Below are positions 41,426 through 49,913 of a DNA stretch of 64,000 nt, piece by piece. Origin of the DNA: Rufibacter sediminis (GTDB lineage: Bacteria; Bacteroidota; Bacteroidia; Cytophagales; Hymenobacteraceae); contig NZ_JACOAF010000010.1 in assembly GCF_014269285.1 (NCBI RefSeq), forward strand, positions 23,272 through 87,271, in the 5' to 3' direction. The notes under the pieces were generated by a model. The model was not told where the DNA came from and ran no database searches. It saw only the letters and a list, made by a program, of their open reading frames with translations. The position numbers were made by a program, and so were the translations under genes. Positions within the stretch are counted from its first letter, which is position 1, and each line of letters opens with the position of its first letter.

Positions 41426-41567
41426 TGAAGTTATGTATATCTCAGGCGTAAGCCTTGCTATTGCTTTTGTTTTGGCTCTCTCGTTTTGAAGAGGGCAAGG
41501 TGTTTTGAGGCAATTTGCCTCGATGGTTTCATATCTTACTTTTTTTTCCTTTCTCGTTCTCCCCATT

Positions 41568-41656
41568 TGTCATCCTGGAAGGATCTTGTGAACGAGCGGT
41601 AATAGCGCTTCTTTCACGCTTTTCTAGCTCGCCCACAAGTTCCTTTCAGGATGACA
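41568..41656. repeat. Inverted TGTCATCCTG-AAGGA-CTTGTG repeat
   Basis: TGTCATCCTGGAAGGATCTT plus GTGAACGAG on the left is answered on the right by CTCGCCCACAAGTTCC plus TTTCAGGATGACA: about 24 of 29 bp complementary, with a 31-bp loop (GCGGTAATAGCGCTTCTTTC and CACGCTTTTCTAG). From memory, TGTCATCCTGAAAGGA units are widespread repeats in Hymenobacter relatives. It lies between metH and metF. Confidence 0.75.
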
Positions 41657-41709
41657 GAGGGAGAAGAGTGTTCTCCAAAAGAGAGGTTATCTCTTGAATA
41701 AGGAATTCC

Positions 41710-41749
41710 CTGTTTCGGGGCTGTTTTCATCAAACCAGTCCCGAAACAG
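41710..41749. repeat. IPR copy 21, at the metH terminator position
   Basis: CTGTTTCGGGGCTGTTTTC faces ATCAAACCAGTCCCGAAACAG; the outer 10 bp are perfect. It ends 5 bp from the metH stop codon. Confidence 0.8.
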
Positions 41750-41754
41750 AAAAC

Positions 41755-44700
41755 CTAATAATTCAAATTCGGAGACAGCCAACGCTCAACTTCCTCCACG
41801 GTCATGCCTTTGCGCTGGGCGTAGTCTACCACCTGGTCTTTCTCAATCTTGCCCAACCCGAAGTATCGTGACTGTTTATGCGCGAAGTACATCCCAGACA
41901 CAGCTGCGGTAGGGTACATGGCGAGGCTCTCGGTTAAGGTGATGCCCGTGTGTTTCTCCACGTCCAGCAACTGGAACAAAGTCGTTTTTTCAGTATGGTC
42001 CGGGCAGGCCGGATAGCCGGGCGCCGGACGGATGCCTTGGTATTTCTCTTTGATGAGTTCTTCGTTGGTGAGGCTTTCTTCCGGCTCATAGGCCCAAATC
42101 TCTTTGCGCACTATCTCATGCAACTTCTCGGCGAAGGCTTCGGCTAAGCGGTCAGCGAGGGCTTTAGCCATGATGCTGTGGTAATCGTCATGGTCGGCTT
42201 CAAACTGTTTTACCAGTTCATCCAGGCCAATGCCCGCCGTTACGGCAAAGCCTCCCGTGTAATCGGCTAATCCCGTTTCTTTAGGTGCTACAAAATCAGC
42301 CAGGGCGAGGTTAGGCACGTTGGGGCCTTTCTGGCCTTGCTGGCGAAGGGTACGGAAATGGGTCAAAATCTCGGTACGCGCTTCATCCGTGTAGATTTCC
42401 ACGTCATCATCGCCCACTGAGTTGGCCGGAAACAAGCCCGCTACGCCGTTAGCAGTTAAAAGCTTCTCGTCTACAATTCGCTTGAGTAACGTTTGAGCAT
42501 CGGCGTAGAGTTTGGTGGCTTCCGCGCCTACTACTGCGTCTTCCAGCAGTTTCGGGAATTTGCCGTGCAGCTCCCAGGCCTGAAAGAATGGGGTCCAGTC
42601 AATGTACGGCACCAGTTCTTCCAGCGGGAAGTTCTGGAATACCTGCACCCCGGTTTTGGCTGGGGTGTACACGTCTTCGGCTTTCCAGTCAATAGGCAGT
42701 TTGTTGGCGCGCGCCTGTGGTAGGGGCAGGTATTTCTTCTCTTTTTGGCGGCTCAGGTAGCCTTCGCGCATCTGGTCGTACTCCAGGCGGGTGTCTTGCG
42801 CGAACTTCTCTTTGTTCTCGGGGCTCAACAGGTTTCCTACCACGGGCACGCTGCGTGAGGCATCCAGTACGTGCACCACGGTGCCGTTGTAGGCTGGAGC
42901 AACTTTCACCGCGGTATGGGCGCGGGAAGTAGTGGCGCCGCCAATGAGCAGCGGGATGTTGAAGTTTTGCCGCTCCATTTCGCGGGCTACGTGCACCATT
43001 TCGTCTAGGGACGGGGTAATCAAACCACTCAGGCCAATCACGTCCACGTTGTGCTCGCGGGCAGCATCCAGAATTTTATCGGCGGGTGTCATCACACCCA
43101 GGTCAATTACTTCATAGTTGTTGCAGGCCAATACTACGCCCACAATGTTCTTCCCAATGTCGTGCACGTCACCTTTCACGGTCGCCATCAGGATTTTGCC
43201 ATTAGTCTGGCGGGTGGAGGTGTCTCCGTTAGCAGCGGCGCGTACTTTTTCTTGCTCAATATAAGGTAGCAGATAGGCAACGGCTTTCTTCATCACGCGG
43301 GCGCTTTTTACTACCTGCGGCAGGAACATTTTGCCTTCACCAAACAAGTCACCTACCACGTTCATGCCATCCATCAACGGACCTTCAATCACCTCCAACG
43401 GTTTGCTAAATAGGTGACGGGCTTCTTCCACGTCCTGGTCGATGTACTCTACCAGTCCTTTTACCAAAGCATGCGTTAAACGCTTCTGCACCGGTTCCTG
43501 GCGCCAAGCCTCGTCGCGAACGACTTCCTTGCCTTTGTTTTTCACCGTCTCGGCGAATTCCACCAGGCGCTCGGTGGCGTCTGGGCGGCGGTTCAGCAGC
43601 ACGTCTTCCACGCGCTCCAGCAGGTCCTTCGGGATTTCCTCGTAGACTTCCAGCATACCCGCGTTCACGATGCCCATGTCCAGCCCGGCTTTGATGGCGT
43701 AGTACAGGAACACCGAGTGCATGGCCTCGCGCACGGGGTCATTGCCCCGGAACGAGAAAGAGATATTACTCACTCCGCCGCTCACTTTAGCACCCGGAAG
43801 GTTCTGTTTAATCCAGCGGGTGGCGTTGATGAAGTCTACGGCGTAGTTGTTGTGCTCCTCCATGCCCGTGGCCACGGTGAGAATGTTGGGGTCAAAGATG
43901 ATGTCCTCGGCGGGGAAGCCCACTTCTTTGGTCAGGATGTTATAGGCCCGTTCGCAGATCTGGATGCGGCGCTCGTAGTTGTCGGCTTGGCCTTCTTCGT
44001 CGAATGCCATCACTACCACGGCGGCACCGTAGCTGCGTACTTTGCGAGCCCGCTCCTTGAACGCTTCTTCGCCTTCTTTCAGCGAGATAGAGTTCACGAT
44101 GGCTTTCCCCTGCACGCACTTCAGACCGGCCTCAATCACACTCCACTTGGAGGAGTCAATCATGATCGGCACCCGGGCGATGTCTGGTTCAGAGGCGATG
44201 AGGTTCAGGAACAAGGTCATGGCGGCCTCAGAGTCCAGCATGCCTTCATCCATGTTCACGTCAATAATTTGGGCCCCGTTCTCTACCTGCTGGCGGGCAA
44301 TGGCCAAAGCCTCCTCGTACTGCTCATTCAAAATGAGACGGGCGAATTTCTTGGAACCGGTCACGTTGGTCCGCTCGCCAATGTTCACGAAGTTAGAACC
44401 TTCATACACGGTGAGCGGCTCCAAGCCTGAATAGGTAGGAACGGCGGGCAGTTGTGGTCTTGGACGTGGCGGATATTGTTTGGCAATCTCCGCAATGGCT
44501 TTGATGTGCGGCGGTGTAGTTCCGCAGCAACCACCCACAATGTTCACGAAGTTGTTGTCCAGGAAATCTTTGATGTGTTGGCCCATTTGCTCCGGCGTCT
44601 CGTCATAGGCCCCAAACGCGTTTGGCAGACCGGCATTTGGATACGCGCTGATATAGAACTTGGACGCCTTGCTCAAACTCTGCAAGTGTGGACGCAGCTG

Positions 44701-45444
44701 CTTTGCACCCAAAGCGCAGTTAAAGCCCACGCTCAACAGCGGCATGTGTGACACGGAGTACAAAAACGCCTCCACGGTTTGACCAGAAAGCGTACGACCG
44801 CTGGCATCGGTGATGGTACCGGATACCATGAGCGGAAGGCGTTTGCCCGTCTGTTGGCTGTATTGGTCAATGGCGAACAAAGCCGCCTTGGCATTCAAGG
44901 TGTCAAAAATGGTTTCCACCAACAGCAAATCCACGCCGCCGTCTACCAGCCCGCGCACCTGCTCCGTGTAGGCTTCTACCAGTTCATCATAGGTAATGGC
45001 GCGGTAGCCGGGATTGTTTACGTCTGGGGACAAAGACGCAGTACGGTTGGTGGGCCCGATGGCTCCGGCTACGAAGCGCGGCTTGTCTGGCGTTCTAGCG
45101 GTCCATTCATCGGCGGCTTCGCGGGCAATGCGGGCAGACTCGTAGTTCAGTTCGTACACCAAATCCTGCATGTCGTAATCGGCCATGGCAATGGAGGTGC
45201 CGCTGAAGGTGTTCGTCTCGGCAATGTCGGCGCCCGCCTCAAAGTAGAGGCTGTGAATTTCCTTAATGATGTGCGGTTGGGTGATAGAGAGCAAGTCGTT
45301 GTTGCCCTTCACGTCCAGGTGGTAGTCTTTGAAACGCTCGCCGCGGTAATCTTCCTCTTGGAGGTTGTACCGCTGGATCATGGTACCCATGGCACCGTCT
45401 AAGACTAAAATGCGTTTTTTTACTTCTTCCTCTATTGGGGTCAT
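41755..45444 (-). CDS. metH: Cobalamin-dependent methionine synthase
   Basis: 1229 residues from the ATG at 45444. A longer frame reaches 45531, but those codons lie inside the SAM-I riboswitch, so I reject them. Modules in order: homocysteine-binding barrel ([19 protein letters not shown]; Zn ligands in [10 protein letters not shown] and [15 protein letters not shown]), methyl-THF-binding barrel ([20 protein letters not shown]), B12 cap and B12 domain ([20 protein letters not shown], His761 as the lower cobalt ligand) and the AdoMet reactivation domain ([15 protein letters not shown]). It transfers a methyl group from methyl-THF to homocysteine. Expression is expected to fall when S-adenosylmethionine is high. 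Confidence 0.97.
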   Translation of the reverse strand: MTPIEEEVKKRILVLDGAMGTMIQRYNLQEEDYRGERFKDYHLDVKGNNDLLSITQPHIIKEIHSLYFEAGADIAETNTFSGTSIAMADYDMQDLVYELNYESARIAREAADEWTARTPDKPRFVAGAIGPTNRTASLSPDVNNPGYRAITYDELVEAYTEQVRGLVDGGVDLLLVETIFDTLNAKAALFAIDQYSQQTGKRLPLMVSGTITDASGRTLSGQTVEAFLYSVSHMPLLSVGFNCALGAKQLRPHLQSLSKASKFYISAYPNAGLPNAFGAYDETPEQMGQHIKDFLDNNFVNIVGGCCGTTPPHIKAIAEIAKQYPPRPRPQLPAVPTYSGLEPLTVYEGSNFVNIGERTNVTGSKKFARLILNEQYEEALAIARQQVENGAQIIDVNMDEGMLDSEAAMTLFLNLIASEPDIARVPIMIDSSKWSVIEAGLKCVQGKAIVNSISLKEGEEAFKERARKVRSYGAAVVVMAFDEEGQADNYERRIQICERAYNILTKEVGFPAEDIIFDPNILTVATGMEEHNNYAVDFINATRWIKQNLPGAKVSGGVSNISFSFRGNDPVREAMHSVFLYYAIKAGLDMGIVNAGMLEVYEEIPKDLLERVEDVLLNRRPDATERLVEFAETVKNKGKEVVRDEAWRQEPVQKRLTHALVKGLVEYIDQDVEEARHLFSKPLEVIEGPLMDGMNVVGDLFGEGKMFLPQVVKSARVMKKAVAYLLPYIEQEKVRAAANGDTSTRQTNGKILMATVKGDVHDIGKNIVGVVLACNNYEVIDLGVMTPADKILDAAREHNVDVIGLSGLITPSLDEMVHVAREMERQNFNIPLLIGGATTSRAHTAVKVAPAYNGTVVHVLDASRSVPVVGNLLSPENKEKFAQDTRLEYDQMREGYLSRQKEKKYLPLPQARANKLPIDWKAEDVYTPAKTGVQVFQNFPLEELVPYIDWTPFFQAWELHGKFPKLLEDAVVGAEATKLYADAQTLLKRIVDEKLLTANGVAGLFPANSVGDDDVEIYTDEARTEILTHFRTLRQQGQKGPNVPNLALADFVAPKETGLADYTGGFAVTAGIGLDELVKQFEADHDDYHSIMAKALADRLAEAFAEKLHEIVRKEIWAYEPEESLTNEELIKEKYQGIRPAPGYPACPDHTEKTTLFQLLDVEKHTGITLTESLAMYPTAAVSGMYFAHKQSRYFGLGKIEKDQVVDYAQRKGMTVEEVERWLSPNLNY

Positions 45445-45473
45445 CTTCTCTGCAAACCAAAAGTTAGGTTGCG

Positions 45474-45632
45474 TCTCAAGAAAGGGCAGGAGGAAGTGGC
45501 GGGTAGGCGTGTAGGAATCTCCGTCACTCATCTCCCCCGTTGCAGCAGTGGCAGCGGGTAGGAAGTAGCACCCAACTGAATTGGGTTGCTAAGACATCAC
45601 AGGGCCTAATCCCTCCGTCTTTCTTGATAAGC
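45474..45632 (-). promoter_or_regulatory. SAM-I (S-box) riboswitch upstream of metH
   Basis: The minus strand reads CTTATCAAGAAAGACGGAGG, then GATTAGGCCCTGTGATGTC and TTAGCAACCC, closely matching the S-box core. P1 is formed by TCAAGAAAG (45619-45627) and CTTTCTTGA (45476-45484), perfect 9-bp complements. P3 is CAACCCAATTCAGTTGGGTG. The insert between P3 and the 3' P1 strand is longer than in the compact forms. The 3' P1 strand is 31 bp before the metH ATG, so SAM binding could block translation or end transcription; I see no clear T-run terminator, which favours translational control. Confidence 0.9.
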
Positions 45633-45637
45633 AGTAG

Positions 45638-45645
45638 CAAAGATA
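45638..45645 (-). promoter_or_regulatory. metH promoter -7 box
   Basis: The minus strand reads TATCTTTG, matching TAnnTTTG, about 6 bp before the first bases of the SAM-I core, so transcription would start at the riboswitch edge. Confidence 0.65.
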
Positions 45646-45719
45646 CATGCTGCAATTGGATTCTGCAAATGTGCGAGGAATGGCGAAACGTAGAGCGGAA
45701 ATAGCCAAAGCCACTCGGT

Positions 45720-45755
45720 GTTTTGAGGCTGTTTTCAGGAAATCGGCCCTAAAAT
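45720..45755. repeat. IPR copy 22
   Basis: GTTTTGAGGCTGTTTTCAG faces GAAATCGGCCCTAAAAT, about 75 bp upstream of the metH promoter. The 45756-45970 stretch beside it shows no gene I can support. Confidence 0.65.
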
Positions 45756-45972
45756 GAAAAGGATGACACCGGAGTTTTCCTTGCGAACAAGAACGATAAT
45801 TGCATTTAGGCTTCTTCCGCTTGCGGTATTTAGTCAAGTTTTTAAACGTTTTCCTGCGTGTCTCAGGTGGAAAGAAAGGGGAAAGATGGGCACGGCAGGT
45901 AAAGCAGCAAAGCCGATGCTCAGGTATGCACAGGAACGCAGGGGCAACGTTGGTGCCGAGGCATTAAAAAAA

Positions 45973-46013
45973 GAACCCGGACCTTCAGCAAAATCTGCCA
46001 AGAGTCCGGGTTC
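45973..46013 (-). terminator. Intrinsic terminator of the fatty acid desaturase
   Basis: GAACCCGGAC (45973-45982) and GTCCGGGTTC (46004-46013) pair perfectly; on the minus strand the stem is followed by TTTTTTTAATG. Confidence 0.85.
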
Positions 46014-46032
46014 ATCCTCTTTATAGGGAATG

Positions 46033-47178
46033 CTAGCTGAGCGCCAGGTTCTTTTCGGTAGGGCTTTCCACTTCGTAAGCGAGTTGCTGCTCCCGGTAAG
46101 CATGCCAGCCCAGTTTCTTTAACATGCGGTAGTGCGAACCCAAGGCTTTAGAGAAGGTGGGGCTTTCAATGTAAGGCAGGCCAAACTCAAAGGCGGTTTT
46201 CTTCACGATTTCCGAAATACCGGGATAATGGATGTGGCAGACTTTTGGGAACAGGTGGTGCTCAATCTGTTGGTTCAGGCCGCCCAGAAAGAAGCCCGCC
46301 AGTTTATTTTTGGTCGCAAAGTTGGCTGTGGTGCGCATCTGGTGATCGGCCCAGGCCTCTTCCATGTTCCCCTGAGCGTTGGGCTCCGGAAAATCAGTTC
46401 CTTCCACTACGTGGGCCAGCTGGAATACCAGCCCCATGACCAGCCCCTCGGCTAAGTGCAGCCCCAGGAAACCGATGATAAACTGCCACCAGGTAATGTC
46501 CAATACCACCAGCGGCAACACAATAAACAAGACGTAGTAAATGGCTTTGTACAAGAAAAGCTTGTAATATTCTTTTTTAGGGTGATTGGCCGTGTCCTGC
46601 TCCCCAATCTGTTTCTGGAAGAATTTGATGTAATCTTTCCGGAGCACCCAGGAGAGGGACGAGAGGCTGTACAGCCCGAAGGCGTAAATGTGCTGGAACC
46701 GCTGCACTTTGTTCACCTTCTCATTGGGGTCTACCCTGATGAGGCCTGGCGCCACCTCAATATCCTCATCGTGGCCGGGAATGTTGGTATAGGTGTGGTG
46801 TACCACGTTGTGCGTCAGGTTCCAGACGTAGGGGCTGGCTCCAATCAGGTTAAAGACAAAGCTGAATACCTTGTTCACTTTGCTGTTGGAGGACAGCGCC
46901 CCGTGAATGGCATCGTGGCACACGTTAAACCCGATAAAAGCACTGAAAACGCCCAGCAGCAACGCCAGCCCGAACATAGTCCAAACCCCAAACGCATTGG
47001 AGAGGATCAGGCCGTACAGGGCCAGTGCCCCAAGGAGGAAAAAAGCGGTTTTGCGCCACATGGCCGGCGTGGCGTGTTTTTCGCCGCCTTTTCCCTTGAG
47101 GTAAGCGTCTACGCGCAGGCGGGCGGTGGCATAAAATGTGGATTTATGCGTATTGGTGAATTTTAATTTCGATGACAT
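46033..47178 (-). CDS. Membrane acyl-lipid/acyl-CoA fatty acid desaturase
   Basis: 381 residues with two pairs of membrane helices and all three di-iron histidine boxes: HDAIHGA, HNVVHHTYTN and QIEHHLFPKVCH. The Gln in the third box (QxxHH) is typical of front-end desaturases such as delta-5/delta-6 types, here without a fused cytochrome b5. It inserts a cis double bond in fatty acyl chains at the inner membrane, as used in cold adaptation. Its electron donor (ferredoxin or reductase) is not adjacent. It is monocistronic with its own terminator. Confidence 0.93.
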   Translation of the reverse strand: MSSKLKFTNTHKSTFYATARLRVDAYLKGKGGEKHATPAMWRKTAFFLLGALALYGLILSNAFGVWTMFGLALLLGVFSAFIGFNVCHDAIHGALSSNSKVNKVFSFVFNLIGASPYVWNLTHNVVHHTYTNIPGHDEDIEVAPGLIRVDPNEKVNKVQRFQHIYAFGLYSLSSLSWVLRKDYIKFFQKQIGEQDTANHPKKEYYKLFLYKAIYYVLFIVLPLVVLDITWWQFIIGFLGLHLAEGLVMGLVFQLAHVVEGTDFPEPNAQGNMEEAWADHQMRTTANFATKNKLAGFFLGGLNQQIEHHLFPKVCHIHYPGISEIVKKTAFEFGLPYIESPTFSKALGSHYRMLKKLGWHAYREQQLAYEVESPTEKNLALS

Positions 47179-47458
47179 GGAAATACTGTAAAAAGAAGGG
47201 AACCGCGAGAGGTGAGAATCAGCGGGACCTGCGCGGAGAGCGTTGGCGCAAATAAGAAAGAAGCTCTAAACCCCTTATTTAAAGGGATGTTTTCTGCTAA
47301 CGTATAAAACACAATAAAAGTACCCTGAAATCCGTTTTTTTACGGATAAATAATCTGCCGCCCCTGCAAGAGGAGCCTCAGCGGATGCTTTTCGGCGAGA
47401 AGCTTCGTGGTGCTGGAGCCGGGTTTTAGCAAGCCATGGGCAAGGCTGCGGCAAGCCT
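47179..47458. other. Intergenic gap upstream of the desaturase
   Basis: Holds the desaturase promoter region, AT-rich near 47270-47340 (CTAACGTATAAAACACAATA). Nothing else is recognised before the IPR copy at 47459. Confidence 0.45.
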
Positions 47459-47499
47459 GCGTTTTAGGCCTTCTTTCCTGAAAACAGGCCGGAAACGCC
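47459..47499. repeat. IPR copy 23
   Basis: GCGTTTTAGGCCTTCTTTCC faces TGAAAACAGGCCGGAAACGCC. Loop bases are few and the outer 9 bp pair well. Confidence 0.75.
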
Positions 47500-47516
47500 A
47501 TCCTGCTAAAAAGAAA

Positions 47517-47536
47517 AAGCCTGCACAAGGCAGGCT
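47517..47536 (-). terminator. Intrinsic terminator of the small barrel protein
   Basis: On the minus strand GAGCCTGC, loop CTTGT, GCAGGCTT is followed by TTTCTTTTT, 23 bp past the stop at 47560. Confidence 0.75.
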
Positions 47537-47559
47537 CTTCTAGTAGGTTCGGGGAAGCA

Positions 47560-48069
47560 TTAGAAGGTATAGCGCACGGTCAGAGCTCCGTCTCCATACA
47601 AGAAAAGTCCGTCTCGGTTGGTCTCGAAAAATGGCTTAAAATCAAGGCCCACTGATATCGGAATCTCCGTAATCTGATATTCCAAACCTACAATTCCATC
47701 TATCCCCACTGTGGTGAGGGTTCTGTTATATGATTCTACATAATGTTTGTTTGACGGCTTGTGGTAGTACCGGCCCCTGAAGACGCCCACGTGCGCCCCG
47801 CCGCCATAAAACCACTGCAGCCCCTCCACATTCAGGGCCGGGGCATGGAACTCAATCAAACCGGTTAGCTGAAAGCCCCGTCGGCCCCAGCCTGTTCCCA
47901 GAATACCTTCAAACGCGATGGCGTCCCGGAAGAAATATTTCCCGGAGATGCCCCCGGTCTGGCCGCCCACCCGCAGCCCTATGCCGCCCGTCTGGGCCTG
48001 GGCACTGTTCAGGTGGAACACGGAAAGCAATAAGATTCCCAGCCCAAAAATAAGATGTTTGTTTCTCAT
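47560..48069 (-). CDS. Small outer-membrane beta-barrel protein
   Basis: 169 residues: a signal peptide ending NSAQAQ, then alternating Gly/aromatic beta strands (GIGLRVGGQTGGISGKYFF, GRRGFQLTGLIEFHAPA, GGGAHVGVFRGRYYHK) and a C-terminal strand LTVRYTF ending in Phe, as expected for a BAM-inserted barrel. Its size suggests eight strands, like OmpW/OmpA-type porins. The ligand and role are unknown. Confidence 0.82.
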   Translation of the reverse strand: MRNKHLIFGLGILLLSVFHLNSAQAQTGGIGLRVGGQTGGISGKYFFRDAIAFEGILGTGWGRRGFQLTGLIEFHAPALNVEGLQWFYGGGAHVGVFRGRYYHKPSNKHYVESYNRTLTTVGIDGIVGLEYQITEIPISVGLDFKPFFETNRDGLFLYGDGALTVRYTF

Positions 48070-48207
48070 AGAAAAAAGATTCTTTGCAAAAGAAAGAAGC
48101 GTGTCACTTGCCCCTATAAAACTGCGCAGAACCCGGTATTATTTTACCTGTTGATAAAAACAGCGAACGGAAAGCAATAGCCCCATCCGTAAAACCGAGG
48201 CGCAAAG

Positions 48208-48993
48208 TTACGCTTTTTTGTAAGACTGCAGGTACGCCCCCCGCGAGGTACGCTGGCCCACGAGCCTGAAAAAGCTGATCTGGTGGTCTTTGTCTTTTTT
48301 TAAACCCCGCGCAAAAGGGTCTTTTTTCTGGCCGTGTTCCTCAAAATCGCGTACGTACTGCTCCCTAATCAGGTCGGCGGCGGGCAGCAGTTCAGCGGTG
48401 GTGATCTGCACCAGGCCGGTCTTTTCCCACAGTTTCCGCCACCAGGCTACCGAGTGGATGTAGTACCAGTACGCCTGAAAATCCTCCTGCAGAAATTCGG
48501 GCACCTGGTCAATGGTCTCAATCTCGTCTTTGAAGCAGACGTCCACAATACCAATGTAGCCCTCGGGTTTCAGGAAGCGGCAGATGTAGGGCAGGTACTT
48601 GTCATCGGTGCCAAAATAGGTGTACGAGTCGATGACCAGCACCACGTCAAAAAACTCCTCGGGGAAGGGCAGATTGCGGGCATCCAGCTGGAGCGGGAAC
48701 ACCTGGTTCTCCAGGTTCTCTTCCTGCACCCGGTTGTAGTTGGCCGAGGCCGAGATGGCTTCGTCTACGGCCCACACCTGCACGCCGTATTCCTTCGCCA
48801 GAAAGATGGAGCTGGCCGCTTTGCCGCAACCTAAATCCAGCACGCGCATCCCTTTCTTCAGGGGCAGGAGCGAAGTGATGCTCTCCAGGTTGAACAGCAC
48901 GTTCTCGCCCATAGAATGCTCGCGCACCCATGTGGGGTCATACTGGGTACTGCGGGGGAAATGGTGGTTGATCTGGTGCTGGGCCGAGTCCAT
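48208..48993 (-). CDS. Class I SAM-dependent methyltransferase
   Basis: 261 residues. The SAM-binding motif I is GMRVLDLGCGKAASSIFLAK (about 44-63), then VWAVDEAISASANYNRV, DARNLPFPEEFFDVVLVIDS and LKPEGYIGIVDVCF complete the class I fold. The substrate is not clear; the small-molecule/UbiE-like layout and the DSAQHQINHHF start do not settle it. It is monocistronic, with IPR copies upstream. Confidence 0.85.
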   Translation of the reverse strand: MDSAQHQINHHFPRSTQYDPTWVREHSMGENVLFNLESITSLLPLKKGMRVLDLGCGKAASSIFLAKEYGVQVWAVDEAISASANYNRVQEENLENQVFPLQLDARNLPFPEEFFDVVLVIDSYTYFGTDDKYLPYICRFLKPEGYIGIVDVCFKDEIETIDQVPEFLQEDFQAYWYYIHSVAWWRKLWEKTGLVQITTAELLPAADLIREQYVRDFEEHGQKKDPFARGLKKDKDHQISFFRLVGQRTSRGAYLQSYKKA

Positions 48994-49056
48994 GGTGTCT
49001 GTTTCGTTTGCAGGCTGTACGCGGATGATAGCAAGAGGTTAACCCCAAACCGTTTT

Positions 49057-49096
49057 CCGTTTCAGGGCCCTTTTACCTAAAACGGCCTTAAAACAG
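49057..49096. repeat. IPR copy 24
   Basis: CCGTTTCAGGGCCCTTTTAC faces CTAAAACGGCCTTAAAACAG, 63 bp upstream of the methyltransferase start. Confidence 0.7.
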
Positions 49097-49193
49097 AATG
49101 GTAGCGGCGCAAGTTGTGGCGGTTCACGCACGCAGGCAAAAGAGCCGGAATATGCGACGGGCCGGGTCAGACGCAAGGTGTTACGTCTATCGT

Positions 49194-49229
49194 GTTTTAG
49201 AGGCGTTTTCCGAAAATCGGCTTAAAAAC
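49194..49229. repeat. IPR copy 25
   Basis: GTTTTAGAGGCGTTTTCC faces GAAAATCGGCTTAAAAAC and leads directly into a heptamer array. Confidence 0.7.
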
Positions 49230-49248
49230 AATCAGCAACCAACAATCA
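49228..49248. repeat. Heptanucleotide tandem repeat (RCAATCA type)
   Basis: Three units: ACAATCA, GCAACCA, ACAATCA. It ends at the base before the stop codon of the gene at 49249. Confidence 0.65.
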
Positions 49249-49911
49249 TTAAGCGTATTGCTGCATCTGCTCAGAAGGGTGCACCAGCACACCGCCGCCG
49301 TCTTGCTTGGCGGCTTCCAGCATGGCTTTGGCCACGGTCTGGGCGTGGATGGCTTTGTATTTGCGCAGCGGACCGTTGAACAGGAAACCGGCGCCTTTCA
49401 TGAAGACCTCGGCAGCTTTCTCCCCGAAACGCACCTCCTCCCGCTCGCCCAACAGCAGCGAAGGCTGGAAAATGTGTACGGCGGTAAACGGAAGTTTTTT
49501 GACGGCTTCCTCCATCTCGCCTTTCACCTGGTTGTAGAAAATGCGGGAGTGGGCATCGGCGCCCAGCGCCGACACCACCAGAAACTGCGTGGCGAAATGG
49601 GTGGACGTGAGTTTGGCCAGGTTCAGCACGTAAGTGTAGTCTACCTGCCGGAATTTCTCTTTTGAGCCTGCCTTCTTGATAGTAGTGCCTAAACAGCAAT
49701 AAACGTCATCGGCGATGAGGCTGTGGCGGTGCTGCTCCAGGTTGTCAAAATCCACGATGATCTGCTGCAGCTTGGGGTGGTGGATGTCCAGCTTCTTGCG
49801 CCCCACCGAGATCACTTTATTGTAACGGGGGCTTTGGAGCAGGAGGTGTAGACAGTAATTGCCTACCAGCCCGCTGGCACCGGCAATAAGAGCTGCTTTG
49901 GCGGAAACCAT
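49249..49911 (-). CDS. NAD(P)H-binding oxidoreductase (atypical SDR, HTATIP2-like)
   Basis: 220 residues with a Rossmann GxxGxxG motif at the N-terminus (ALIAGASGLVGNYCLHLLL), the DDVYCCLGTTIKKAGSKEKF segment typical of this group, and VSALGADAHSRIFYNQVKGE with the Tyr/Lys of an SDR-like active site. Relatives are NAD(P)-binding proteins without a firm reaction. Its start is 2 bp from the end of the upstream DUF5916 gene, so the two are cotranscribed. The C-terminal QMQQYA runs into heptamer repeat DNA. Confidence 0.87.
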   Translation of the reverse strand: MVSAKAALIAGASGLVGNYCLHLLLQSPRYNKVISVGRKKLDIHHPKLQQIIVDFDNLEQHRHSLIADDVYCCLGTTIKKAGSKEKFRQVDYTYVLNLAKLTSTHFATQFLVVSALGADAHSRIFYNQVKGEMEEAVKKLPFTAVHIFQPSLLLGEREEVRFGEKAAEVFMKGAGFLFNGPLRKYKAIHAQTVAKAMLEAAKQDGGGVLVHPSEQMQQYA

Positions 49912-49913
49912 AT

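Noticed and set aside
45445..45531. Extended metH start at 45531
   Set aside because: The region is the 3' part of the SAM-I riboswitch, and the conserved MetH N-terminus begins just after the ATG at 45444.
45754..46026. 90-residue plus-strand ORF upstream of the desaturase terminator
   Set aside because: Its end lies inside the desaturase terminator stem, composition is unlike a protein, and no start signal is evident.
10914..49248. CRISPR array
   Set aside because: The only tandem repeats are contiguous 7-bp units without spacers, and no cas gene is present.
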